Below, piece after piece: positions 1 to 8,955 of a DNA stretch of 64,000 nt. How positions within the stretch are numbered: the first letter of the stretch is position 1; each line of letters starts with the position of its first letter. Below the pieces are notes generated by a model that was given only the letters and a program-made list of their open reading frames with translations, did no database searches and was not told the origin of the DNA. The DNA is from Vescimonas cirricatena (lineage in GTDB: Bacteria; Bacillota; Clostridia; Oscillospirales; Oscillospiraceae), in the NCBI RefSeq assembly GCF_020687045.1, contig NZ_JAJEPW010000013.1:1-64000 (forward strand), given 5' to 3'. The position numbers and the translations under genes are program-made.

Positions 1-24
1 CCCGGGACGCGATAGCGTCCCGGG
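1..24. terminator. GC-rich stem-loop at the left edge
   Basis: A 10-bp perfect stem with a GATA loop. No T-run follows on the plus strand, so it may be a weak terminator of a gene beyond the left edge or simply a structured spacer. Confidence 0.4.
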
Positions 25-60
25 GCTATTGCATAGAACCTTTGATTCTCTGCGCTCCAT

Positions 61-97
61 AAAAAATCCGCAAGGCACAGCCCTGCGGATTTTTTTA
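61..97. terminator. Bidirectional intrinsic terminator
   Basis: A-run, stem TCCGCA/TGCGGA and T-run form a symmetrical Rho-independent terminator. It lies directly downstream of the minus-strand P-loop gene (stop at 108) and could also stop plus-strand transcription entering from the left. Confidence 0.8.
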
Positions 98-107
98 CTT
101 GATTCGG

Positions 108-518
108 TTACAGATACTTGCGCATGCCCTCGGTGGCCACGGAAGCGTCGGCGGTGAGGGTCACGGTGAACTTCACGGTGTTGGCGTCGCTGAACCTGTC
201 CAGCCAGTGCAGGAACTTTTCCACGGCGGCGAAGTCCTCACTATGTACGATCTTGCACAGGTTGTCCACATAGACGTGGGAAATATCGTAATTGCCCGCA
301 TACAGACCGCTGATGAAGCCCCGCAGGCACTCAAAAGAATCCAAGTGGTATTCACCGGCGTTGACCAGGCGCACAGAGGACTTGATGTCGTAGGTCATGT
401 CCGCGCCGGGCTCGATGCAGACGACACAGCCGCCCTCCTCGGCCACGGAGGCATGAACCAGCTCGATGAGCTGCTTGGTCTTGCCCGCGCCGTTGTCGCC
501 CATAATCAATCTAACCAT
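108..518 (-). CDS. Small P-loop ATPase-like protein of unknown role
   Basis: A 136-aa cytosolic protein that opens with a Walker A motif (GDNGAGKT at residues 7-14), so it probably binds ATP or GTP. The hydrophobic stretch followed by YVDN near residues 80-85 could serve as Walker B. It is too short to be a complete ABC or AAA+ ATPase, and I see no other diagnostic domain. A good RBS (AGGAGTG) precedes the ATG. It stands alone upstream of a bidirectional terminator and downstream of pgi in the same orientation. Function unknown; the nucleotide-binding call is motif-based. Confidence 0.7.
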   Translation of the reverse strand: MVRLIMGDNGAGKTKQLIELVHASVAEEGGCVVCIEPGADMTYDIKSSVRLVNAGEYHLDSFECLRGFISGLYAGNYDISHVYVDNLCKIVHSEDFAAVEKFLHWLDRFSDANTVKFTVTLTADASVATEGMRKYL

Positions 519-595
519 AAGAGATCACTCCTTTTGCATATATGTATACCATACCATAACTTGACGGAAATGGCAATGGGAAAATATACGGTTTT

Positions 596-1933
596 TTACC
601 GGCCCAGCTTTTCCCGCAGGGCCTGGCCCATGTCCTCATAGCCGGGCTTGCCCAGCAGGGCGAACATATTCTTCTTATACGCCTCCACCCCCGGCTGGTC
701 GAAGGGGTTCACGTCCAGCAGATAGCCCGACAGGCCGCAGGCATATTCAAAGAAATAGATCAGCTGCCCCAGGGTGTCCGCGTTCAGAGCCCCGCAGCGC
801 AGGATGATGTTGGGCACGCCGCCCTCCTCGTGGGCCAGCAGGGTGCCGTCCATGGCCTGGGTGCGGATAAAGTCCATGGTCCTGCCCGCCAGGAAGTTCA
901 GCCCGTCGCCGTCGGCGGCGTCGAAGGGCACCGTGCTCTCCTGCTCCTCCGGATCGAAGCGCACCACCGTCTCCAGCAGATGGCGCTCCCCCTGCTGGAT
1001 ATACTGGCCCATGGAGTGCAGGTCCGCCGTGAACTCCACGCTGGCCGGGAACAGGCCCTTGTTCTCCTTGCCCTCGGACTCGCCGTACAGCTGCTTCCAC
1101 CACTCGGACATGAACCGGAAGGACGGCTCATAGGAGGCCAGGATCTCGATCTTCTTCCCGGCGCGGTAGAGCTGGTACCGGGCCCCGGCATACTGCCAGG
1201 CGGGATTCTGCTCCATATCTCCGGCGGTGCAGACCTCCTGCATCCGGGCGGCCCCCTGCATCAGGGCCCGGATGTCGATGCCCGCCACGGCGATGGGCAG
1301 CAGGCCCACGGCGGTAAGAACGCTGTAGCGCCCGCCGATGTCGTCAGGCACCACGAAGGTCTCGTACCCGGCCTGATCGGCCAGGGACTTCAGGGCCCCC
1401 TTCTGCCGGTCGGTGGTGGCGTAAATGCGCCGGGCCGCGCCGTCGGGGCCGTATTTCTTCTCCAGCAGCTCCCGGAAGAACCGGAAGGCCACGGCAGGCT
1501 CCGTGGTGGTGCCGGACTTGGAGATGACATTCACGGAGAAGTCCACCCCCTCCAGCAGCTCCATGGTCTCCCGCAGCTGCCGGTCGGACAGGCCGTTGCC
1601 CACAAAATAGATGTTGGGAGTGTCCTTGCGCCTGAGGTTATAGTTGGGGGAGCACAGGCACTCGATGACGCCCCTTGCCCCCAGATAGGAGCCGCCGATG
1701 CCGATGACCACCAGGGCCCGGGAATCGCTCTGGATGCGCCGGGCCGCCGCCTGGATGCGGTCGAACTCCTGCCGGTCATACTCCTGGGGCAGGCGCACCC
1801 AGCCGGTGAAGTCGCCTCCGGCCCCATCGTTCTTCTGCAAGTGGTTGTGGGCGATGCGCAGGCGGGGCGCCAGCGCCGCCTCATAGGGCAGGGCGATAAA
1901 TCGCCGCATATGGGTCAGGTCCACCTGGATCAT
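596..1933 (-). CDS. pgi: Glucose-6-phosphate isomerase
   Basis: Interconverts glucose-6-phosphate and fructose-6-phosphate in glycolysis and gluconeogenesis; cytosolic. The 445-aa length matches the short Firmicutes form of the family. Visible family signatures are the sugar-phosphate (SIS) loops GIGGSYLGAR near residue 77 and SKSGTTTEP near residue 139, the Gln-Gly-Glu region GESEGKENKG near 285 carrying the catalytic Glu, and NPFDQPGVEAYK near the C-terminus with the catalytic Lys. The start is supported by an AGGAGGT-type RBS. It is monocistronic, with its own promoter at 1976-2004. Confidence 0.97.
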   Translation of the reverse strand: MIQVDLTHMRRFIALPYEAALAPRLRIAHNHLQKNDGAGGDFTGWVRLPQEYDRQEFDRIQAAARRIQSDSRALVVIGIGGSYLGARGVIECLCSPNYNLRRKDTPNIYFVGNGLSDRQLRETMELLEGVDFSVNVISKSGTTTEPAVAFRFFRELLEKKYGPDGAARRIYATTDRQKGALKSLADQAGYETFVVPDDIGGRYSVLTAVGLLPIAVAGIDIRALMQGAARMQEVCTAGDMEQNPAWQYAGARYQLYRAGKKIEILASYEPSFRFMSEWWKQLYGESEGKENKGLFPASVEFTADLHSMGQYIQQGERHLLETVVRFDPEEQESTVPFDAADGDGLNFLAGRTMDFIRTQAMDGTLLAHEEGGVPNIILRCGALNADTLGQLIYFFEYACGLSGYLLDVNPFDQPGVEAYKKNMFALLGKPGYEDMGQALREKLGR

Positions 1934-1975
1934 AGGGATTACCTCCTGTGTAAATCGGATTTTTCATCACACCGT

Positions 1976-2004
1976 ATCTTACCGCGTTTTCCCGGAAAAT
2001 ACAA
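1976..2004 (-). promoter_or_regulatory. Sigma-A-type promoter of pgi
   Basis: Minus strand: -35 TTGTAT (1999-2004), 17-bp spacer, -10 TAAGAT (1976-1981), about 40 bp before the pgi start. Confidence 0.6.
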
Positions 2005-2040
2005 GGGGATTCCCGTCGAAACGGTGAAAATCCTATCCGA

Positions 2041-2550
2041 TCACATGGTCCGCAGCTCTGCCCGGGGCGCGGTCAGGTCCCAGCCGCGCCCATCCTGCAG
2101 CAGCAGCTCCGCCGGACCGCCGGGGATGTGCTCCGGGGCCCGGTCCACCCGGGCGTCCACCATCAGGAGCCGGGACAGCGGCGTGCTTCTCAGCCAGTCC
2201 GGCATGGGCGGGCGGTCCCGCAGCAGCAGCGGCAGCCGGAACAGCTGATCGTCGTTGCCCCTGAACATACCATAGCCGGTCGTATCAATAAGATACCGCT
2301 GCGCGCCGAAGCGGATAGCCGCCGGACTGTTTGCCCGCGCCCATTCTCCGCACTCCCTCCGGGAGGACGCCATCAGCAGGCTGAGACTGCCGTAATACGC
2401 ATCCCGGGTAAAGCCGAAGGCATACCACTCCCGCCCGTCCGGCAGGCACAGAACGCTGCCCAGGGGCCGGACCTCCCGGATATTGCCGCTCTGCCAGGCC
2501 AGGATCTCCGGGGTCAGATATTGAAGAATATTTTTCAAGGCTTCATGCAC
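2041..2550 (-). CDS. Hypothetical protein, 169 aa
   Basis: A soluble protein without signal peptide or membrane segment and without a motif I recognise. It is rich in Arg, Leu and Trp and has a central segment (FGAQRYLIDTTGYG) suggestive of beta structure. It sits 76 bp downstream of the D,D-carboxypeptidase gene in the same direction but has its own promoter-like sequence (2580-2607). No function can be assigned. Confidence 0.7.
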   Translation of the reverse strand: MHEALKNILQYLTPEILAWQSGNIREVRPLGSVLCLPDGREWYAFGFTRDAYYGSLSLLMASSRRECGEWARANSPAAIRFGAQRYLIDTTGYGMFRGNDDQLFRLPLLLRDRPPMPDWLRSTPLSRLLMVDARVDRAPEHIPGGPAELLLQDGRGWDLTAPRAELRTM

Positions 2551-2579
2551 CGCCGTTTCCTGTATGTGGATTTGCCTTT

Positions 2580-2607
2580 ATTATAGCATAGCCCTGTCTG
2601 CCCGCAA
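2580..2607 (-). promoter_or_regulatory. Promoter upstream of the 169-aa protein gene
   Basis: Minus strand: -35 TTGCGG (2602-2607), 16-bp spacer, perfect -10 TATAAT (2580-2585), about 30 bp before the start codon. Confidence 0.5.
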
Positions 2608-2626
2608 GTTCAGCTTCCGCCAAGGA

Positions 2627-3763
2627 TCACCCGCAGAAGCACATGGTCCGGGCCAGGCGCAGGAACATCTCCCCGAAGGTGAGCTTTTCCACGGTTTCCG
2701 CCGCCCGGATGGGTACCTCCAGCAGCGTTTCGCCGTTCTGGGTGACGGTCAGGGTCCCCAGAACGTCCCCCTGACGCACCGGAGCCGCCGCCGACTCCGG
2801 CAGAGTCACCGTCTGCTCCAGTCCCTGGAGCCGGGCCTTTTCCGCCAGCAGCAGGCCCTCCGCCGGGTCCACCATAGACTGCACCGCATCCCGGGTCCCC
2901 AAGGTCACCGGCACCGGCGGCAGCGGCTCCTCCGGAGACGCATGCACCAGGCCGTAGGTGGAGAACCCATAGTTGAGCAGGGTCTTGGCGTCCTCGAACC
3001 GCTGCTGGCCGGTGGGGGATTTCAGCACCACGGCGATCAGCTCCATGCCCTCCCGCTCCGCCGTGGCGGAAATGCAGTATCTGGCGGAGTCCGTGGACCC
3101 GGTTTTCAGCCCCGTGGCCCCCTCATAAAAGCGGATGAGCTTGTTGGTGTTGGACAGCTGGAACTGTCCGTCCCGAAGGGTGTCCATCCAGATGGTGGTA
3201 AAGCGCCGGATGTCCGGGTGGTTCACGATCAGCTCCCGGGACATCACGGCGATGTCCCATGCGCTGGTGACGTGGCCCTCCGCCGGAAGGCCCGTACAGT
3301 TGACGAAATGGGTGTCCTGCATCCCCAGCTCCCGGGCCCGGTTGTTCATCTGCTCCACAAACAGCTCCGTGACCCCCGCCATTTTTTCCGCCAGGGCCAC
3401 GGCGGCGTCGTTGCCGCTGGACACGCACACCCCCTTCAGCAGGTCCTCCACGGTGATCTGCTCCCCGGGGGACAGAAAGATCTGGCTGCCGCCCATGGAG
3501 GCGGCATAGTCGCTGACGGTGACCACGTCGTCATAGGCCAGGGTCCCCCGGTCGATAGCTTCCATCACCAGCAGCAGGGTCATGACCTTGGTGACGCTGG
3601 CCGGTTCCAGGGCCTGGTGCTCGTTTTTGGCGTAGAGCACCTGTCCCGTCTCCTTCTCCATCAGCAGCGCCGCCTCCGCCTGCACCGGCAGCTCCACCCC
3701 CCAGGCCGGACACAGCGTCAGCAGCAGCACCAGCACCGGCAGTGCCCCCAGCAGCTTTTTCAT
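2627..3763 (-). CDS. D-alanyl-D-alanine carboxypeptidase (DacF-like, S11 family)
   Basis: A secreted penicillin-binding protein that trims the terminal D-Ala from peptidoglycan stem pentapeptides. Residues 1-22 form a Sec signal peptide. The three active-site motifs are present: SxxK as S56-V-T-K59, SGN (in VSSGNDAA, about residue 117) and KTG (LKTGSTDS, about 219). A C-terminal beta domain of roughly 100 residues follows, as in DacF/PBP5 enzymes. Length 378 aa is normal for the family. It lies between ftsH (separated by a terminator at 3811-3845) and a hypothetical gene. The paralogue (DacF versus DacB/PBP5) cannot be fixed from sequence alone. Confidence 0.95.
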   Translation of the reverse strand: MKKLLGALPVLVLLLTLCPAWGVELPVQAEAALLMEKETGQVLYAKNEHQALEPASVTKVMTLLLVMEAIDRGTLAYDDVVTVSDYAASMGGSQIFLSPGEQITVEDLLKGVCVSSGNDAAVALAEKMAGVTELFVEQMNNRARELGMQDTHFVNCTGLPAEGHVTSAWDIAVMSRELIVNHPDIRRFTTIWMDTLRDGQFQLSNTNKLIRFYEGATGLKTGSTDSARYCISATAEREGMELIAVVLKSPTGQQRFEDAKTLLNYGFSTYGLVHASPEEPLPPVPVTLGTRDAVQSMVDPAEGLLLAEKARLQGLEQTVTLPESAAAPVRQGDVLGTLTVTQNGETLLEVPIRAAETVEKLTFGEMFLRLARTMCFCG

Positions 3764-3810
3764 GGCAAACCCCTCCCCGTTTTTTCTTCACCGTATGCGC
3801 CCGGGGGCAA

Positions 3811-3845
3811 AAAAAGAACGCCCCCGGCAGGGCGTTCTCTTTTTC
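3811..3845. terminator. Terminator after ftsH
   Basis: A-run, stem GAACGCCC/GGGCGTTC, T-run. It separates ftsH (stop at 3850) from the carboxypeptidase gene on the minus strand. Confidence 0.8.
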
Positions 3846-3849
3846 AGGT

Positions 3850-5664
3850 TCACGCGTTGAGGATGCTCATGAACTCCTCGCCGGTGATGGTCTCCTTTTC
3901 GTGCAGGAACCTGGCCAGCTCATCCAGCTTCTGCCGGTCGTCCCGCAGGATCTGCAATGCCTTCTGGTGCTGCCGCTCCACCAGCTCCACCACCAGCCGG
4001 TCGATTTTGGTCTGGGTCTCCGGCGAGCAGGCCAGGGAGGCGTCGCCGCCCAGATACTGGTTGGTGACGGTCTCCAGGGCCACCATGCCGAACTCGTCGC
4101 TCATGCCGTACCGGGTCAGCATGGCCCGGGCCAGCTTGGTGGCCTGCTCAATGTCGTTGGAAGCGCCGGTGGTGACGGAGCCGAACACCACTTCCTCGGC
4201 GGCCCGGCCGCCGGTGAAGGTGGCGATCTTGTTTTCGATCTCCTCCCGGCTCATGAGGTAGTGGTTGCCCTCCTCCACCTGCATGGTGTAGCCCAGGGCG
4301 CCGGAGGTCCGGGGAATGATGGTGATCTTCTGCACCGGGGCGGAGTGGGTCTGGCGGGCCGCCACCAGGGCGTGGCCGATCTCGTGATAGGATACGATCC
4401 ACTTCTCTTTGTCGGTGAGGATGGCGTTCTTCTTCTGATATCCGGCGATGACGGTCTCGATGCTCTCCTCCAGGTCGGCCTGGGTCACCAGCTTCCGGCC
4501 GTCCCGCACCGCCCGCAGGGCGGCCTCGTTGACGATGTTGGCCAGCTCCGCGCCGGACGCGCCGGAGGCCATCCGGGCCACGGTGGAAAAGTCCACGTTC
4601 TCCGCCAGCTTGATCTTCCGGGCGTGGACCTTCAGAATCTCCTCCCGGCCCTTCAGGTCCGGCAGCTCCACCGGCACCCGGCGGTCAAACCGGCCGGGAC
4701 GGGTCAGCGCGGGGTCCAGGGACTCCGGGCGGTTGGTGGCCGCCAGGATGATCACGCCGGAGTTATCGTCGAAGCCGTCCATCTCCGTCAGCAGCTGGTT
4801 CAGGGTCTGCTCCCGCTCATCGTTGCCGCCGTACTGGCCGCCGCTGCGCTTCTGGCCGATGGCGTCGATCTCGTCGATGAACACGATGCAGGGGGCCTTC
4901 TCCTTGGCCTGGCTGAACAGGTCCCGGACCTTGGACGCGCCCATGCCCACGAACATCTCCACAAACTCCGAGCCGGAGATGGAGAAGAAGGGCACCTGGG
5001 ACTCGCCTGCCACGGCCTTGGCCAGCATGGTCTTGCCGGTTCCCGGAGGGCCCACCAGCAGGATGCCCTTGGGCATGGATGCGCCGATCTCCTGATACTT
5101 GCCGGGGTCATGGAGATAGTTCACGATCTCCTGCAGGTTCTCCTTGGCCTCATCCTCGCCGGCCACGTCAGAGAAGTGGATGCCCTGGGTGGACTGCACA
5201 TAGATCTTGGCGTTGGATTTTCCCGCGCCGAACATCATGGAGCCGGGGCCTCCGGCCCGGTCCGTCAGCTTCTTGGTCATCAGCTGGCCGATGGCGATGA
5301 AGATGATGATGGGCAGGATCCACGTCAGCACAAAGCTCAGCAGGGGCGATGTCTCCTCCACGATGTCCCGGGTGAACTCCGCTCCGGCATCATACAGCCG
5401 CTGGGTCAGGTCCGGGTCGTTCATGGGCCCGGTTTTATAGACCTTGCTGCCGTCCTTGTTGGTGAAGATGATCTGGTTGTCCTCCACCTCCACCTGGCCG
5501 ATCTCCTTGTTTTCGGTCATGGTCATGAAGGTGCCGTAGTCCACCTCCTGCACCGCGTGCCGGGCCACCAGGGGCACCAGCAGGAAGTTGATCAGCAGCA
5601 GCACCACCAGGGCGACGCCGTAATAATAGATCAACGGTTTTTTCGGGGGCTTTACTTCTTTCAT
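3850..5664 (-). CDS. ftsH: ATP-dependent zinc metalloprotease FtsH (first copy)
   Basis: A membrane-anchored AAA+ protease that degrades misfolded or regulatory membrane and cytosolic proteins. Of 604 aa, TM1 is residues 11-33, an extracytoplasmic FtsH_ext domain covers about 34-107, and TM2 is about 108-128. Walker A GPPGTGKT is at 205-212, Walker B ends in IDEID, the second region of homology ends in RPGRFDRR, and the zinc site is HEIGH. An in-frame ATG exists 26 codons upstream, but the start at 5664 is chosen because AGGAGGA lies just ahead of it and the extension is not FtsH-like. A second, diverged ftsH is at 17375. Confidence 0.96.
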   Translation of the reverse strand: MKEVKPPKKPLIYYYGVALVVLLLINFLLVPLVARHAVQEVDYGTFMTMTENKEIGQVEVEDNQIIFTNKDGSKVYKTGPMNDPDLTQRLYDAGAEFTRDIVEETSPLLSFVLTWILPIIIFIAIGQLMTKKLTDRAGGPGSMMFGAGKSNAKIYVQSTQGIHFSDVAGEDEAKENLQEIVNYLHDPGKYQEIGASMPKGILLVGPPGTGKTMLAKAVAGESQVPFFSISGSEFVEMFVGMGASKVRDLFSQAKEKAPCIVFIDEIDAIGQKRSGGQYGGNDEREQTLNQLLTEMDGFDDNSGVIILAATNRPESLDPALTRPGRFDRRVPVELPDLKGREEILKVHARKIKLAENVDFSTVARMASGASGAELANIVNEAALRAVRDGRKLVTQADLEESIETVIAGYQKKNAILTDKEKWIVSYHEIGHALVAARQTHSAPVQKITIIPRTSGALGYTMQVEEGNHYLMSREEIENKIATFTGGRAAEEVVFGSVTTGASNDIEQATKLARAMLTRYGMSDEFGMVALETVTNQYLGGDASLACSPETQTKIDRLVVELVERQHQKALQILRDDRQKLDELARFLHEKETITGEEFMSILNA

Positions 5665-5777
5665 ATGCCGTCCTCCTGCGTCAGCCGGGTCCGAATCCCC
5701 GGAATTTTGGGATATGATACCACGCCTTCCCGCGAAAATCAACAGGATTTTGTGAACAAACCGGGGATTTTTCGAGG

Positions 5778-5810
5778 AAAAGAGGACGGGGCGCTGCCCC
5801 GTCCTCTTTT
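5778..5810. terminator. Strong bidirectional terminator
   Basis: A 15-bp perfect stem (AAAAGAGGACGGGGC and its complement) with a 3-nt loop, ending in T4. It terminates the racemase/membrane-protein unit on the minus strand (stop at 5816) ahead of ftsH. Confidence 0.85.
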
Positions 5811-5815
5811 GGCAC

Positions 5816-6232
5816 TCAGAAGGTCTTGTTCACATAGTCGTTGTACTTCTTCACGTCCATCTGGCCCTGATAGGTGTTCTGGAACCGCTTCACCGTCAGG
5901 CTGTTGAACTGGACGATCTGGCGGTATTTCAGGAAGCCCACCACCAGGGGCAGACCGCCGGACAGATAGCTGATGGGGGCCTGCCGCCACACGCCGTAGC
6001 CAAAGGCCGCCACCACCACCAGGGAGATGATGACCCCGGCGATCTCCTTTTTGGGGTGGAGCTTGTGCACCACGTCCGCCTGCACCACGCCCAGGTCGAT
6101 CATGGTCTTAGCGAAGCGCTTCTGCACCGTGAACAGGCTGACGGCATTGAGCACGCAGGGGGCCACCACGAAAAACGCAAACAGCGCAATGATGGCCTGG
6201 AAAATGAAAATCATCAATCCTTCGTTATCCAA
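5816..6232 (-). CDS. Hypothetical membrane protein, 138 aa
   Basis: An N-terminal hydrophobic helix (about residues 5-30), then a soluble hairpin containing VVHKLHPKKE, then a second and third hydrophobic segment (about 65-80 and 88-100), and a C-terminal basic tail. No catalytic motif is evident. It follows the PLP racemase gene by 24 bp with an RBS and no terminator between, so the two are probably cotranscribed. Function unknown. Confidence 0.7.
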   Translation of the reverse strand: MDNEGLMIFIFQAIIALFAFFVVAPCVLNAVSLFTVQKRFAKTMIDLGVVQADVVHKLHPKKEIAGVIISLVVVAAFGYGVWRQAPISYLSGGLPLVVGFLKYRQIVQFNSLTVKRFQNTYQGQMDVKKYNDYVNKTF

Positions 6233-6256
6233 AAATCTATCCTCCTATTATAATAA

Positions 6257-7351
6257 TTAGTCCACAAATTTCACGGTCACGTCCTCCCGGGCGCTGGCAT
6301 ACAGCATGGTCAGGTAGATCACATCGAAATCCACGATATCTCCCACCTGCGGGCAGGGGTCGCAGTCCTCCACGTCCAGGATGCAGTGGTCCGACGAGCC
6401 GCCCACCACCGTCATACCCGGCGTCCGGGGATGCAGCATCATGATATCCCCCACGTCGGCCCGGCCGATGCCGGCAATGGCCCGGCGGCGGATGCCCCGG
6501 TCCTCATAGGTGGGCCGGTTGCAGAAGCAGTCCACCACGATGGGCCCCACCGGGTGGGTGGGCTTGTCCTTCACCTCCACGATCTGGGCCCGCAGGGTCA
6601 TGCAGTCCATCCGCAGATAGTCCATGTCGTGAATGCTCCAGTCCACCTGTAAATCCTTGGCCACTAAGATACCCTCGCCAATGCGCAGGTGGTTGATGCC
6701 CTCCGGCATGGTGCCCCAGTGGACCAGGGTGAAGGAGCTGGTGGCTCCGCCGGACACGATCTCCAGCTTCCGGCCGATGGCGTCCTCCACCCGCCGGGCG
6801 ATATGTACCAGCTGGCCCAGATTCTCCGGCGTGGGCTGGATGGAGCCGTAGCACCCCAGGTTCACGCCTACGCCTGCCAGCTCCACATGGGGCAGGTCCC
6901 GCTCCACATGGACGCACACCCGCACCATCTCGTCCTGGTCCCAGAAGCCCTCCCGCAGGTCCCCCAGGTCCGCCATGATCACGGCCTTGTGGACAGCTCC
7001 CTGCCGGGCGCAGGCCTCCTCCAGGGCGTCCAGCGTGGCCCGCTCGCTTTCCAGGGAATAGTCACACCACCGGGCCACATCGTCCAGCTCGCACAGCATG
7101 GGGATCCGCAGCAGCATATACGGCCCCGGCACCCCGGCCCGGCGGCAGCGGACGATCTGCTCCAGGCGGCTGCTGGCCAGCTGGGTGGCCCCGCAGTCCC
7201 GGAACATACGGCCCACCTCCGGCAGGCCGCTGCACCCCTTGATGACGCCGCACACCTGGATGCCCCGGGCGGTGCAGCGGGAGATGACCTCCTCCATATT
7301 GTGCCGCAGGCGGCTGCGGCTGATTTCCAGACAGGGATATTGCCGGTTCAT
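6257..7351 (-). CDS. PLP-dependent alanine/ornithine racemase-family protein
   Basis: A 364-aa fold-type III PLP enzyme of the alanine racemase N-domain superfamily, most like the YhfX/ornithine-racemase group. The PLP-lysine lies in GVIKGCSG near residue 38. A phosphate-cup-like SGGATSSFT sits in the middle, and the C-terminal half has beta-rich character ending in DFDVIYLTML. The start at 7351 is preferred over an in-frame start 24 codons upstream, because GAGG sits 11 nt before it and the homologous region begins there. The LysR gene lies upstream and a small membrane-protein gene downstream. Substrate (Orn, Ala or another amino acid) cannot be read from sequence. Confidence 0.85.
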   Translation of the reverse strand: MNRQYPCLEISRSRLRHNMEEVISRCTARGIQVCGVIKGCSGLPEVGRMFRDCGATQLASSRLEQIVRCRRAGVPGPYMLLRIPMLCELDDVARWCDYSLESERATLDALEEACARQGAVHKAVIMADLGDLREGFWDQDEMVRVCVHVERDLPHVELAGVGVNLGCYGSIQPTPENLGQLVHIARRVEDAIGRKLEIVSGGATSSFTLVHWGTMPEGINHLRIGEGILVAKDLQVDWSIHDMDYLRMDCMTLRAQIVEVKDKPTHPVGPIVVDCFCNRPTYEDRGIRRRAIAGIGRADVGDIMMLHPRTPGMTVVGGSSDHCILDVEDCDPCPQVGDIVDFDVIYLTMLYASAREDVTVKFVD

Positions 7352-7437
7352 ATGCGAAAGCCTCGATTCTGGCAGATACATAATATATGAATTATAGCAT
7401 ACTCTTTCCCATCTGGCTACCAATTTTCCACATTTTC

Positions 7438-7470
7438 CAGCTTGTCAAAAAAGATTTTTTTGACAAGCTG
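7438..7470. terminator. Perfect palindromic terminator between lysR and racemase genes
   Basis: CAGCTTGTC plus an A-run, mirrored by a T-run plus GACAAGCTG. It ends the LysR gene (stop at 7478) on the minus strand. Confidence 0.75.
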
Positions 7471-7477
7471 AGTGCGG

Positions 7478-8374
7478 TCAGAAATAGATGGTCACGTCCG
7501 GGTGCTGCTGCAGCTCCCAGCGCAGGTCCTCCAGAAACAGGGCCGCCTCCCGGGGCAGCTCCACCGCCCGGGGGGCGATGAGATAGCTGATACGGTCCGG
7601 CGGCGGGGCGGTGAAGCGGCAGATCTTGGCCCGGCCCGCCCGGCGCATATGCTCAGCGGCAATGGCCGGGGCCGCCGCCCACACCCGGCTGGTAGGGGGC
7701 CACGCATCCGCCAGCTGCATGGTGTCGGTATTCAGCAGGGGCCGGGCATCGGACCCGAACCAATAGTCGTTCCACACCTGCACCTCCCGCCGCTGGGACA
7801 CGTTGATCTCCTGGGACATATCCAGGTCGTGGGGGTTCACCAGCTCCGGATAGTCGCTGCCCTCGGAGCAGATCATATAGAACGACTCCCGGAACAGGGG
7901 CGTCACCTGCAGCTCCGGGTTGAAGCCCACGTCGTCCTCCACAATGGCCATGTCCAGCTCCCGGCGGGTAACGGCCTCCTGGGCCTGCTGGCTGGACAGG
8001 GTCTCCACCCGCAGAGCCACCGGCAGGTCCCGCTCCAGAAACCGCTTGTATACCGGCGGCAGCACATATTGGTTGGCGGTGTAGGCAGCGCCGATGCGAA
8101 AGTGGGTCCGGGCCTCGGCGGCGGCAATGCCGTGCATCTCGGCCATCAGCCGCTGCCACCGCTGGGCCAGGGGCAGAAACCGGGTTCCCGCCTCCGTCAG
8201 CTCCAGCCGCCGCAGGCCCTTGCCCCGGACAAACAGCGGCGTCCCCACCTCGTCCTCCAGGGTCTGGAGCCGGGCGGAAAGGGTGGGCTGGGTGATATAA
8301 AGCGCCTGGGCGGCGGCGGTCATGGACCCGCTGCGCAGCACCGTCAGAAAGGTTTCGATCTCCATATCCGTCAT
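7478..8374 (-). CDS. LysR-family transcriptional regulator
   Basis: 298 aa. The N-terminal winged HTH (about residues 1-65) carries the family signature SMTAAAQALYITQPTLS, followed by a LysR substrate-binding domain of two Rossmann-like lobes. It probably senses a small effector and controls neighbouring genes, either the racemase unit downstream or the small membrane-protein gene read divergently at 8527. The promoter region contains a TATAG-N8-CTATA palindrome (8394-8411) next to the -10, consistent with autoregulation. Effector unknown. Confidence 0.93.
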   Translation of the reverse strand: MTDMEIETFLTVLRSGSMTAAAQALYITQPTLSARLQTLEDEVGTPLFVRGKGLRRLELTEAGTRFLPLAQRWQRLMAEMHGIAAAEARTHFRIGAAYTANQYVLPPVYKRFLERDLPVALRVETLSSQQAQEAVTRRELDMAIVEDDVGFNPELQVTPLFRESFYMICSEGSDYPELVNPHDLDMSQEINVSQRREVQVWNDYWFGSDARPLLNTDTMQLADAWPPTSRVWAAAPAIAAEHMRRAGRAKICRFTAPPPDRISYLIAPRAVELPREAALFLEDLRWELQQHPDVTIYF

Positions 8375-8393
8375 GTCGGAGCCCTCCTGGAAT

Positions 8394-8439
8394 TATAGAT
8401 TGCGACCTATATTATAAGGGAAAAGAACCGATTTTACAA
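8394..8439 (-). promoter_or_regulatory. LysR promoter with overlapping dyad operator
   Basis: Minus strand: -35 TTGTAA (8434-8439), 17-bp spacer, -10 TATAAT (8411-8416). The dyad TATAG-N8-CTATA (8394-8411) overlaps the start of transcription. LysR-type operators are commonly interrupted dyads of this size; the assignment to this regulator is inference. Confidence 0.5.
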
Positions 8440-8526
8440 ATCCCTTTTTTCGTGTTATCTTATCACTCGCCCGAAGGGGAACCGCACCGGACGCGGCGCG
8501 GGAACAGCAGAAAGGAGTGTTCTCAA

Positions 8527-8703
8527 ATGACTAAGACGAATCGCACCGGTATGGTAGTTGCAGCCGTTGTTGCTTCTGTATTGATGGCACTCACGCTGGT
8601 GAGCACGGCCACCGGCCACTTCTATGGCCTGACGGTGGTGCTGGCGTTTCTGATGCCGGTTCTGGCTTTCGTGGAGCTGGACCTGCTGTGCAAGCTGCTG
8701 TAA
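8527..8703 (+). CDS. Small two-helix membrane protein, 58 aa
   Basis: Starts at an ATG 12 nt after AAGGAG. After a short polar N-terminus come two predicted hydrophobic helices (about residues 8-24 and 31-50), ending in KLL. No known family is recognised. It lies divergent to the LysR gene and is followed by two hairpins (8771-8836). It could be a regulatory small membrane protein or a LysR target, but there is no direct evidence. Confidence 0.55.
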   Translation: MTKTNRTGMVVAAVVASVLMALTLVSTATGHFYGLTVVLAFLMPVLAFVELDLLCKLL

Positions 8704-8770
8704 CGCAAATTCGCTTTTCCATCCTTTTCCATTCCGCATATACCCTCCAAGTTTTTCTCTCTTACAAATG

Positions 8771-8836
8771 GTCCGCCGCTGCCGGGCGGCGGACCGCAAA
8801 AAACACCGCAGGGCTGCCGGGTCCTGCGTTTTTTGT
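8771..8836 (+). terminator. Double hairpin terminator
   Basis: First stem GTCCGCCGC/GCGGCGGAC (8771-8794). The second pairs an A-run plus CGCAGG with CCTGCG plus a T-run. It ends the small membrane-protein transcript. Confidence 0.7.
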
Positions 8837-8955
8837 GCCTTGTTAATTGTGAACAAATTGTAAACTTTAAAAATCATCTTTCCTTGCGAGTTCTAATATG
8901 GTATATTAGATGTCGAGAAAACGCGAAAACTATACCTTCCAAGGAGGTTTTTCCC

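Noticed and set aside
3742..5907. 721-codon plus-strand open frame opposite ftsH
   Set aside because: Antisense shadow of a well-supported ftsH with no domain similarity.
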